Shown here: piece by piece, positions 1-5,704 of the stretch
Position numbering within the stretch: position 1 is the stretch's first letter
Layout of the letters: each line of letters opens with the position of its first letter
Source: a virus
Virus record (IMG/VR): IMGVR_UViG_3300030047_000065
Location: 1 to 35,624 of that record
Direction: 5' to 3' (one strand)
DNA: 35,624 bases
Translations under genes and position numbers: made by a program
The notes under the pieces: generated by a model
The model's database searches: none
What the model was told of the DNA's origin: nothing
What the model saw: the letters and a program-made list of their open reading frames with translations, nothing else

Positions 1-18
1 TCGGTGTAGCTTGAGCAT
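1..18 (-). CDS. Truncated 5' end of SegE-like nuclease gene (repeat copy)
   Basis: The first six codons (MLKLHR) of the gene fully present at 34931-35437, cut off by the left end of the window. It exists only because the terminal repeat includes the gene start. If the molecule is circular, this is the same gene and not a second one. Confidence 0.8.
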
Positions 19-206
19 CTTGTGTCTCCTTTCAAAGAGGTAGTTGCAATTTTGCTGTGTCTTATACCAGGGACATATGTGGCATCAAAAAGCCACTTCC
101 ACTCTCTACGCGTGATAGTTTTTTTTTGTTTGAAAATAGAGAAAATAACAATAACAACCCCCTCCTAAAAAGGTTCCCCCATTCATGCCCCCTAAACGTG
201 TAAAAA
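1..206. repeat. Left copy of terminal direct repeat
   Basis: This stretch recurs at 35420-35624. The two copies are identical except for one base in a T-run (9 T here at 119-127, 8 T in the right copy). It contains the first 18 bases of the nuclease gene that starts at 35437, that gene's promoter region, and three CCCCC tracts (158-162, 176-180, 188-192). It ends inside the left arm of an inverted repeat (198-224). It is either a true direct terminal repeat of a linear genome or overlap left from assembling a circular or permuted molecule. The sequence alone cannot decide. Confidence 0.95.
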
Positions 207-224
207 GTTACAAAACTTTTACAC
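198..224. repeat. Inverted repeat GTGTAA...TTACAC (operator-like)
   Basis: The left arm is GTGTAAAAAGTT and the right arm AACTTTTACAC, separated by a few bases; the arms pair except for one extra A. The outer half-sites GTGTAA/TTACAC are the same as those of the compact dyad at 353-365, which suggests a shared DNA-binding protein. The right copy of the terminal repeat ends inside the left arm, so the full dyad exists only once. Confidence 0.55.
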
Positions 225-300
225 AAAACAAAACACTATTGGCACGCTGTTCGCTTATATAATATATAATATAACAACCTAATAGGTTTACAGAATTCAT

Positions 301-320
301 ACACACACCCGTGTGTGTGT
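301..320. repeat. AC/GT hairpin
   Basis: ACACACAC, then CC, then GTGTGTGT: a stem of 8 bp with a 2-base spacer, followed by GTGTTTTC on the plus strand. It may act as a weak terminator or simply be an alternating purine-pyrimidine tract. There is no other support for a function. Confidence 0.35.
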
Positions 321-352
321 TTTCACAGGGGGACGTTGGAAAATGCAATAAT

Positions 353-365
353 GTGTAAGTTACAC
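353..365. repeat. Perfect dyad GTGTAAGTTACAC (operator-like)
   Basis: A 13-bp perfect palindrome (6-1-6), 28 bp upstream of the -35 box of the promoter for the gene at 428. It shares half-sites with the larger dyad at 198-224. It could be a repressor or activator site; no regulator is identified. Confidence 0.5.
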
Positions 366-392
366 CCATATCGGTGATTTTGTAGAAACAGC

Positions 393-427
393 TAGACACT
401 GTGACACGGTGTAGTTAACTTATCAGT
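393..427 (+). promoter_or_regulatory. sigma70-like promoter giving a leaderless start at 428
   Basis: TAGACA (393-398), a 17-bp spacer, and TAACTT (416-421). Six bases separate the -10 box from the ATG, so the expected start of transcription is the A of the ATG at 428. No Shine-Dalgarno sequence lies upstream of this ATG. The same -10 hexamer, TAACTT, is used by the promoter at 17520. A leaderless mRNA is inferred. Confidence 0.6.
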
Positions 428-994
428 ATGGCCACTAAAATTGTGTGTGGTGTGGGTATAAATGACTCTGCCAGTCCTGTATGTCATAAAGGGTTTGCTA
501 ATCGTGAGTATACAACGTGGTGCGGTATGCTGATGAGGTGTTATTCCACTCCATATCAACGAAAGTATCCAACCTATGTAGGATGTGCGGTGTGTGAAGA
601 GTGGCTAATATTTTCTAATTTTCAGGCGTGGCATCGCACAAACTATAAAGACGGGTTTGAACTAGATAAAGACCTACTAGTACAAGGTAATAAGATCTAC
701 TCACCACAAACGTGCAGATTTGTTCCACACTATATAAACTCGTTATTTTTGTGTAGCGCATCTCGTAGGGGTCGTTATCCTGTAGGTGTGACATGTATTG
801 GTAATAAGTACCAAGCGGCATGCCGCACACCACAAGGGGAGATGTTAACTAAAAGATTTGATACTGTAGATGAAGCCTCTTACTGGTATAAAACCACCAA
901 AACGAGAATAGTAAAAGAGCAAGCAACGAGAGCTTTTCTGGATAACGCTATCAAAACAGACATGTACTTAGCCCTTGTTCGTCGTAAGTTCTAA
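428..994 (+). CDS. HNH/AP2-type phage endonuclease-like protein
   Basis: A 188-residue protein of a type often found free-standing in phage genomes. The N-terminal half has the conserved run around WCGMLMRCYS, YVGCAVCEEW and LDKDLLVQGNKIYSP, followed by CRFVP and IN. This is the degenerate HNH-like core of these proteins. The C-terminal part (about residues 115-175, YPVGVTCIGNKYQAACRT onward) looks like an AP2-type DNA-binding module. Such proteins are usually homing-type endonucleases or DNA-binding relatives. It is the first plus-strand gene and is read from a probable leaderless sigma70 promoter. Across the control region sits another nuclease gene on the opposite strand, so the junction is flanked by two candidate mobile nucleases. 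Function is inferred from motif resemblance, and whether it cleaves DNA is unknown. Confidence 0.65.
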   Translation: MATKIVCGVGINDSASPVCHKGFANREYTTWCGMLMRCYSTPYQRKYPTYVGCAVCEEWLIFSNFQAWHRTNYKDGFELDKDLLVQGNKIYSPQTCRFVPHYINSLFLCSASRRGRYPVGVTCIGNKYQAACRTPQGEMLTKRFDTVDEASYWYKTTKTRIVKEQATRAFLDNAIKTDMYLALVRRKF

Positions 995-1012
995 ACTTTT
1001 TTTCAAAAGTTT
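993..1012 (+). terminator. Possible weak terminator after the HNH/AP2 gene
   Basis: AAACTTTT, loop TTTC, AAAAGTTT: an 8-bp AT-rich stem starting in the stop codon of the gene ending at 994. It is weak because the stem lacks GC pairs and the T-run lies within the stem. A related AAAAGTTTTG stretch follows the primase gene at about 3751. Confidence 0.3.
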
Positions 1013-1067
1013 TGTAATTCTGAAGAAAGTGCTAGCCAAACAAGTTTTTTGTGCTTACTTTCTCTAT

Positions 1068-1149
1068 AGAGCTGCTGACCCTTCTCTTCATATTAACTTT
1101 TGAGGCTCTTAGCAGTTCTGCGGTCAGGCAGGGCATAAGTCTAAGAGTC
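1068..1149 (+). ncRNA. Structured leader RNA, copy A (upstream of helicase gene)
   Basis: Predicted elements: hairpin P1 with stem AGAG/CTCT (1068-1071, 1084-1087) and loop containing CTGACCC (1075-1081); hairpin P3 with stem CTGC/GCAG (1118-1121, 1128-1131) and loop GGTCAG (1122-1127); and enclosing stem P2, GGCTCTTAG (1104-1112) with CTAAGAGTC (1141-1149), 9 bp with one G-U. The two loops can pair over 6 bp. A run of 9 T (1150-1158) and GGAG follow, then ATG at 1169. The layout resembles a terminator/attenuator with a loop-loop contact. A second copy with different stems but the same layout is at 3816-3892. It matches no RNA family known to me. Confidence 0.6.
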
Positions 1150-1168
1150 TTTTTTTTTGGAGCATAAC

Positions 1169-2872
1169 ATGACAACGGAACAAGCTACGAGCTTAGATAG
1201 ACTTATGCAAGCAAAATCTTTGTACATCTCTCCTAAGGGCAAGATCAAGTACGGTGGCTCATACAAGCCTCTTCCTGCTGTAATAGGAGAGATATACCAA
1301 CAATTCATGGGCATGATCTCCGAGGCAGACATCAGCACCTACATGCAAGCAAAAGTAGCAGAGTCGGTTACTACACAGGGAGAAGCTCTTACGGAGACTC
1401 AAATTGAGCGTGAGTGCGATAATTTTCTCTCCGAATCCAATATATCATATAAAGATGGTGTGTGGTATCATGCCAAAGCATCCGTTCCTGAAGATGATAT
1501 TGTATCTATTATTGACTCATTGGCAACCAATAAAGCTATTGCTAAAACACTTAATGTACCTCCTATGGCTATACTTAAATATGCTCGTGCAATGCCATCC
1601 ATGCAAAAAGTAATGTCAGCACAGAAGCGTATAGATGACTGCAACAAGTTTGTGGGTGACTGCGCTGGATATAGTGATGTATTTGCAAACGCATTCTATA
1701 ATTGCTATGAGCTACAATGTGATAGAGAGGTATTTATACGTAGTATGAAGCAACTGTTGCTTAACATTAAAATACAGATATGCACGCAACGAAACATCAT
1801 AATGCATAGTGGAATTATACTATGGGGTGCTGCTGGCACGTATAAAACCAAAGGATGGGAGGATTTATTTAGCGAGTTTCTGGGTGACACCTACATCACC
1901 CCTGAACTGACGCAACTACTGGACAGCAGGTGGATATCAGCAGCAACAGCTCTGGTTGGTAACGTGGACGAGTTTTCTCGTGGCCGAGATGGCAACATGG
2001 ATATAGATGACACAAGCCTGCAAGCGTCTCTCAAGAGCATTACCGGTTGCAGCAGTAAAGACGCCAGATCTATGGGCACTAACCACAGTTCCAAGGTACA
2101 TGTGTCGCTATCTCTAGTAGGCACAGCCAACCAGGAGCCATGGAAAACCATCTCATTTGACGAGGCTCTGAGTCGTAGGTTTATAATGCCTAAGATTGGG
2201 CTGCAGGCCAACCACGCCGCCTTCGTGGCCCACCCAGAAGACGCTCTGCTTGTTTGGGGACCTAGGGACGCACAAAATGTACCCCTTAACCACGACTGCC
2301 TGCTTAGAGCCTTGAGCGACATCAGTATTGACTCTCCAAATTTCTTACCTACTGTAGGAGACTCGTATTATCCAAATTTTGAGTCTGAACGGACCAAGTA
2401 TCTACGTCAGTCTACTGTCTCTGACTGGATTGACGATAGAGGCGTACTGTTCTGCCGCGACGAACTACACTGGATGCCTCTTGACGACGCTTATCGCCAG
2501 TACAAGGCTTATTGCGGAGAGACAAAAAGAGCCACGAAAACCTGGCCTAATTTCCGTCGCGACCTGGAGAATGTCCCAGGCTATAACATTAGAGTTGTTG
2601 ATAAGCACAAACAAATAAATATAGACATACTTGACATGTATACACTAGACGAGTATAGCCGTGTCAAGACACCACAGAGTTCTGCGGTTACAGCACCACA
2701 AGTCTGGACGCCTGGATTAGGAGCACCAAAAGTAGCACCACAACCTCTGACTACAACATTATCTGACTTTATGGCTGATCGTCCCGTACCACAGCCGCCA
2801 CAAAAAACATTAGAACAGGTAAAGGATCTAAACATTTCAGCATTCGGCTCAACTTTTGGTGGGGCTAACTAA
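1169..2872 (+). CDS. Replicative helicase, superfamily 3 / D5- or VirE-like
   Basis: A 567-residue protein. The central ATPase has a Walker A loop at residues 220-227 (GAAGTYKT, lysine 226), Walker B at 264-268 (GNVDE), an SF3 motif-C-like GTANQEPW with N321, and a possible arginine finger at SRR (R336-R337). Together these fit the phage D5/VirE-like helicases that work with a primase to unwind DNA. The Walker A is unusual: the glycine before the lysine is tyrosine. The start is the ATG at 1169, with GGAG seven bases upstream; a TTG at 1157 would include the ribosome-binding site and is rejected. The stop overlaps the ATG of the primase gene (TAATG), so the two are translationally coupled. 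The region before residue 170 has no motif I recognise. The C-terminal 70 residues are proline- and glutamine-rich and probably disordered. Copy A of the structured leader lies directly upstream. Confidence 0.75.
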   Translation: MTTEQATSLDRLMQAKSLYISPKGKIKYGGSYKPLPAVIGEIYQQFMGMISEADISTYMQAKVAESVTTQGEALTETQIERECDNFLSESNISYKDGVWYHAKASVPEDDIVSIIDSLATNKAIAKTLNVPPMAILKYARAMPSMQKVMSAQKRIDDCNKFVGDCAGYSDVFANAFYNCYELQCDREVFIRSMKQLLLNIKIQICTQRNIIMHSGIILWGAAGTYKTKGWEDLFSEFLGDTYITPELTQLLDSRWISAATALVGNVDEFSRGRDGNMDIDDTSLQASLKSITGCSSKDARSMGTNHSSKVHVSLSLVGTANQEPWKTISFDEALSRRFIMPKIGLQANHAAFVAHPEDALLVWGPRDAQNVPLNHDCLLRALSDISIDSPNFLPTVGDSYYPNFESERTKYLRQSTVSDWIDDRGVLFCRDELHWMPLDDAYRQYKAYCGETKRATKTWPNFRRDLENVPGYNIRVVDKHKQINIDILDMYTLDEYSRVKTPQSSAVTAPQVWTPGLGAPKVAPQPLTTTLSDFMADRPVPQPPQKTLEQVKDLNISAFGSTFGGAN

Positions 2873-3747
2873 TGTTATACAAGACTAACAAGTATCAAAA
2901 AGAGTGGCTACAGTTTAGTCAGGATCAAGCCTGGGATTATTTCTTCCAGATTTTACCGCAACCTAACACCATAGATAAAAATAACTGTCCTGTATATATG
3001 TTTGCACATGCATCAGCCGAGCAGCATGACATAAGTACCATTACAGATATCTATGCTATCATGCTAGACTACGAGGATGGGACGACGCCAGAACAGTTTG
3101 TAAGGCAGTATCCAGATCTACAGTATTACTGGTATACTAGCCGATCACACACACCTGAGAGCCCTAGATTCCGTGTGGTATTGCCACTCATGGAGCCTAT
3201 TGATTACCAGCAGATCCATAACCCACAAGCCAAAGCTGCTCTACAAGATTACTTCCCAGGCAACGACGGCACCAGCTATACTAATCTACAGTGCGTGCCT
3301 AACAGAGGAGACTACTATAGCTGGGGCTACAATATTGGTGAATACTATAGTCTTAGTAGACTACGCAAACAAATTGCTGAATCTCCAGCACTGAGTAGCT
3401 TGCCCAATAAGCGTACTTATGTCCAAGAGGCTGGTGAGTACAAGCATGTAGACGATTGGATGTCTTATGCTACAGCAGTCCGCAAAGCCCATCTGGAACG
3501 TCTAGCACTGCTTCCACGGTCGTCTGGTCACTCTAGCTATGGTGACTACTGTAGTCTTGTTGGCACCATGCTAAGAGTACATGCTAATGGTATGTGGATC
3601 TGGCAGGTACAAGAGATAATGGATATAGTGTATAGCAGGCGTCCAGAGAAAAACATAGCCAAGATGATCCAGGAGTTTGCTTCTCGCAGACCATTAGATG
3701 CGCCGCAGAAGCCTACAACCAAGTCGTTCAGTCAACTAGGACATTAA
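2872..3747 (+). CDS. Archaeo-eukaryotic-type primase (AEP / prim-pol-like)
   Basis: A 291-residue protein. It shows the AEP catalytic signature: a hydrophobic strand then LDYED (D66, E68, D69), followed about 25 residues later by YTSRSHTPESPRFRVVLPL with S92-H93, the S-x-H-type nucleotide-binding motif of this family. This predicts primer or primase-polymerase synthesis on unwound DNA, working with the helicase encoded just upstream; the genes overlap by one base. In many phages and plasmids the AEP and D5 helicase are fused in one protein, whereas here they are separate and in helicase-first order. No DNA polymerase gene is visible in the window, so this enzyme may only prime a host replicase, or may extend primers itself. 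Helicase and primase assignments support each other. Confidence 0.75.
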   Translation: MLYKTNKYQKEWLQFSQDQAWDYFFQILPQPNTIDKNNCPVYMFAHASAEQHDISTITDIYAIMLDYEDGTTPEQFVRQYPDLQYYWYTSRSHTPESPRFRVVLPLMEPIDYQQIHNPQAKAALQDYFPGNDGTSYTNLQCVPNRGDYYSWGYNIGEYYSLSRLRKQIAESPALSSLPNKRTYVQEAGEYKHVDDWMSYATAVRKAHLERLALLPRSSGHSSYGDYCSLVGTMLRVHANGMWIWQVQEIMDIVYSRRPEKNIAKMIQEFASRRPLDAPQKPTTKSFSQLGH

Positions 3748-3815
3748 TAAAAAGTTTTGCAAATATGTAAAAACCGCGTGCAATTCTTAATTTTGTTACT
3801 ATCTTTTGTTAGAGA

Positions 3816-3892
3816 GAGGTCTGACCCACCTCACAAGCACTCTTAGCTCTCAGGCATTGTCACGGGTCAGGTGACATTTAAGTCCTGAAGAG
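3816..3892 (+). ncRNA. Structured leader RNA, copy B (upstream of the 3916 operon)
   Basis: P1 is a perfect 5-bp hairpin GAGGT/ACCTC (3816-3820, 3828-3832) with the 7-base loop CTGACCC. P3 is a perfect 5-bp hairpin GTCAC/GTGAC (3859-3863, 3871-3875) with the 7-base loop GGGTCAG. The loops are fully complementary over 7 bp. P2 pairs CTCTTAG (3840-3846) with CTGAAGAG (3885-3892), with one bulged G. After P3 both copies carry a conserved AAGTC. Then follow GTTTTTGTTTTTGGAG and the ATG at 3916, matching copy A's T-tract-GGAG-ATAAC-ATG arrangement. The stem changes between copies keep pairing, which is the best available evidence for a real RNA structure. Confidence 0.65.
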
Positions 3893-3915
3893 CGTTTTTG
3901 TTTTTGGAGAATAAC

Positions 3916-4092
3916 ATGAAATCCATAGAATCAGTAACAATAGACAATATCATACGTGACACAAAGGCACTCCAGCATGCAACACAGGCATACAGTATAA
4001 ATAAGCACAGCATGCCGCCAGAGCTATTTGAGGAGTCACAAGAAGATCGTCCTATGATCGAGCCTATCAGCAATAACTGGAGTGAGGTATGA
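3916..4092 (+). CDS. Hypothetical protein, 58 aa
   Basis: A 58-residue protein, probably soluble, with no recognised motif. Its first half is helical-looking and the second half acidic and proline-containing (PPELFEESQEDRPM). The start is ATG 3916, with TTTTTGGAG seven bases before it; the in-frame TTG at 3898 lies inside the leader and is rejected. It opens a three-gene overlapping cluster, ending in a TATGA overlap with the next gene. Its leader contains structured element B, so it is likely co-regulated with the helicase-primase pair. Small early genes like this often encode host-takeover factors, but nothing here shows that directly. Confidence 0.65.
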   Translation: MKSIESVTIDNIIRDTKALQHATQAYSINKHSMPPELFEESQEDRPMIEPISNNWSEV

Positions 4093-4397
4093 CGCAGGCA
4101 GGCCAGTTATCAGATTTATTGAAACGTTTAGCTGCTCAAGTAGAGACACTAAATAAGAGCAGTATCTACCACATGCGCCATCCTCTAATACTGTTGTACT
4201 GCTGGCTATCTAAGCTAGACGATACTGCTACTACAGATAAGGCTAAAGCTATTGTTGAAGAGCTTGACAAAGCTATCAATAAACTATCCACACACTACAA
4301 GCCAGGTAAATGGGCAGATGAACAGCTTGCAGCAGAGTCTAGAGAGCTAGCCCACGAAGCACTAGATTTCGGTATATCTTTATTTGGGGATGTGTGA
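4089..4397 (+). CDS. Hypothetical helical protein, 102 aa
   Basis: A 102-residue protein, mostly alpha-helical by composition (LSDLLKRLAAQVETLNK, then a more hydrophobic HPLILLYCWLSKL and KAIVEELDKAINKL). No catalytic motif is recognised. Its ATG overlaps the stop of the 58-aa gene and its TGA overlaps the next ATG (TGATG), so translation is probably coupled through all three genes. The HPLILLYCWLSKL stretch is too short to call a membrane segment with confidence. Role unknown. Confidence 0.65.
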   Translation: MTQAGQLSDLLKRLAAQVETLNKSSIYHMRHPLILLYCWLSKLDDTATTDKAKAIVEELDKAINKLSTHYKPGKWADEQLAAESRELAHEALDFGISLFGDV

Positions 4398-4699
4398 TGC
4401 CCGATGCTAATCCATACATGGACATGTTCAATAGTGGGATTGCTGGGGATGGTCTTACTGCATATTTAGGTAGGGTTAGCAATCAGCAAAATGCAGCCAA
4501 TCTGACTTATGTAAATGATACCGAGAATAGAGTACAGCATCTTGAGTACACTAATTCACAGCTACAAAGAGTACTTGTTGACATATCAAATAAGATTGAA
4601 GCCTACGAAGAAATCTCCAAAGCTCAAGCTGATTTAATTCTAAATATTAAGCAAAGAATAGATGCGATAGAGTCATCTATTATAACATTAACAGACTAA
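4397..4699 (+). CDS. Hypothetical coiled-coil protein, 100 aa
   Basis: A 100-residue protein. Residues from about 35 to the end show a heptad pattern (NRVQHLEYTNSQLQRVLVDI, then IEAYEEISKAQADLILNI), predicting a long coiled coil. A GTG at 4394 is in frame but the ATG at 4397 overlaps the previous stop by one base and is preferred. It is the last plus-strand gene of the early block and converges with the minus-strand late operon: the two stop codons overlap (4696-4699), with no room for a terminator. Role unknown; an oligomeric regulatory or structural role is possible. Confidence 0.65.
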   Translation: MPDANPYMDMFNSGIAGDGLTAYLGRVSNQQNAANLTYVNDTENRVQHLEYTNSQLQRVLVDISNKIEAYEEISKAQADLILNIKQRIDAIESSIITLTD

Positions 4700-5124
4700 G
4701 CGTATCTCTTTTTGGCTGATAGCCAGGCATCCCAGCAGATGTCTCCGCCAAGTAAAGCGTAGTCAGCAGCAGCCCGCTTATTATTGATATACCTACGAGG
4801 ATCGTACCAACCGTACAGATCCTTTACTCGTTTCAAACAATTACGGTAAAATCTTAAATTAGCCCCCTCCCACGCAGCCTTAGAAGCGTCTTTGATATAT
4901 TCGAACTCGGCGTCGTGGATCATTGTAGCTACATCAGCGTATGGTAGTAGTATAGATAAAGTACGTCTAACTATAGATGGAAAACTGTCCGGTCCAACAC
5001 CATTAGCCGCTTTCTGAAGCTTGTCAGGGCCTAATATACAAACCACATAAGGTGATTCAGCTTGTATTCTGCTGGATATTTCCAGCAGATCGTCTATTTC
5101 CTGTATTGTGTAATAATAGCTCAT
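4696..5124 (-). CDS. Phage protein with NG-x-GPDSFP and IHD motifs, end of lysis cluster
   Basis: A 142-residue protein. It has NGVGPDSFPSIVRRTLSIL, then an MIHDAEFEY motif, then FYRNCLKRV and WYDPRRYINN. The pattern (N-G-x-G-P, an IHD-type His-Asp, then an F-x-x-N-C-L helix) resembles small phage proteins found near lysis genes, some annotated as phospholipase A2-like; that comparison is from memory and loose. The ATG overlaps the stop of the endolysin gene (ATGA), so it belongs to the coupled lysis cassette. The His-Asp pair could be catalytic but this is not shown. It is the last late gene and converges with the plus-strand early genes. Confidence 0.6.
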   Translation of the reverse strand: MSYYYTIQEIDDLLEISSRIQAESPYVVCILGPDKLQKAANGVGPDSFPSIVRRTLSILLPYADVATMIHDAEFEYIKDASKAAWEGANLRFYRNCLKRVKDLYGWYDPRRYINNKRAAADYALLGGDICWDAWLSAKKRYA

Positions 5125-5501
5125 TTGGGCATCTCCACGTGGTCTAAGTCTCTAAAGCTAAAGTAGAAGCCTGCTGTTAATCCTTGCTTGACGGCTATAT
5201 CAGCCATCTTTTTGTACAGGCACGCATCACTCCAGTTGATACTTCCATCGTCATTAAGTACAACAGCATCCCAGGATTCTCCTGATTGATGCCTGGACTT
5301 ATTATTATATCCATCACATTTTGTGACTATCTTGCCAGGTGCTGTCCTACCTTGTTCGTACAGCATATGCTGATATTCCGCGTCACGCAAAGTTTGAACA
5401 ATCTTAATGTTTAGACCGGCCTCTGTACAAAGACGTATGAACTTTAGGCAAGCATTCTGCGCATCTGGTTTTAGGTCTTCAACTTTTCGACTGTTGATCA
5501 T
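5121..5501 (-). CDS. Endolysin: M15-family (VanY/L-Ala-D-Glu type) peptidase
   Basis: A 126-residue protein. It carries the M15 zinc peptidase pattern SRHQSGESWD (H71, D78) and a C-terminal DLDHVEM (H121), giving the usual His-Asp-His zinc ligands; the preceding D118 or D120 may serve the catalytic-base role. Length fits the single-domain phage endopeptidases that cut peptidoglycan stem peptides during lysis. No signal peptide or cell-wall-binding domain is seen, so release would need a holin. It overlaps both neighbours (TGATG upstream, ATGA downstream) and is therefore coupled to the 67-aa upstream gene, a holin candidate. The usual small residue in G-x-A-x-D is Ser-Trp here, a mild deviation. 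Confidence 0.8.
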   Translation of the reverse strand: MINSRKVEDLKPDAQNACLKFIRLCTEAGLNIKIVQTLRDAEYQHMLYEQGRTAPGKIVTKCDGYNNKSRHQSGESWDAVVLNDDGSINWSDACLYKKMADIAVKQGLTAGFYFSFRDLDHVEMPK

Positions 5502-5704
5502 CAGATGGCATCCTCAATCTTGCCAATAACAGCACTAATTATCTCGTGTACAACATCCTGCGGCACAGTTACACCATGTGTTACTAATACAGTCGTCACA
5601 GCACTAGCCGCAACGCTGGATCCTTCTGTAATAGCTCCTCGTAGGATCGTCCTTGCCAGTGTGCTATTGCTAAAAAGACTTTTGATTTTTGTGAATATAC
5701 TCAT
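5501..5704 (-). CDS. Small hydrophobic protein, holin candidate
   Basis: A 67-residue protein with a basic N-terminus (FTKIKSLFS) and a central stretch rich in Ala, Val and Thr (GSSVAASAVTTVLVTHGVTV), then a second moderately hydrophobic helix (VVHEIISAVIG). It sits directly upstream of the M15 endolysin with a stop/start overlap, the usual position of a holin. Hydrophobicity is modest, so a membrane assignment is uncertain; it may instead be a small soluble helical protein. The single-TM protein encoded at 7437-7766 is the other candidate for the membrane component. Confidence 0.55.
   Translation of the reverse strand: MSIFTKIKSLFSNSTLARTILRGAITEGSSVAASAVTTVLVTHGVTVPQDVVHEIISAVIGKIEDAI

Larger units (their letters stand above)
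19..427. other. Non-coding control region between divergent early units; candidate origin
   Basis: About 410 bp without a credible gene between the minus-strand nuclease gene and the plus-strand gene at 428. It holds a GTGGC/GCCAC dyad (79-96) over a minus-strand -35 box, three CCCCC tracts, the inverted repeats GTGTAA...TTACAC at 198-224 and 353-365, an AT-only stretch around 256-274, the dyad AACCTA-A-TAGGTT (276-288) and an ACACACAC/GTGTGTGT hairpin (301-318). Dyads, an AT-rich segment and divergent promoters are typical of a replication origin plus operator region. The origin assignment is inference. Confidence 0.5.

Noticed and set aside
208-399. Minus-strand ORF of 63 aa in the control region
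   Set aside because: No ribosome-binding site, odd composition, and it runs through the dyads and the promoter of the gene at 428.
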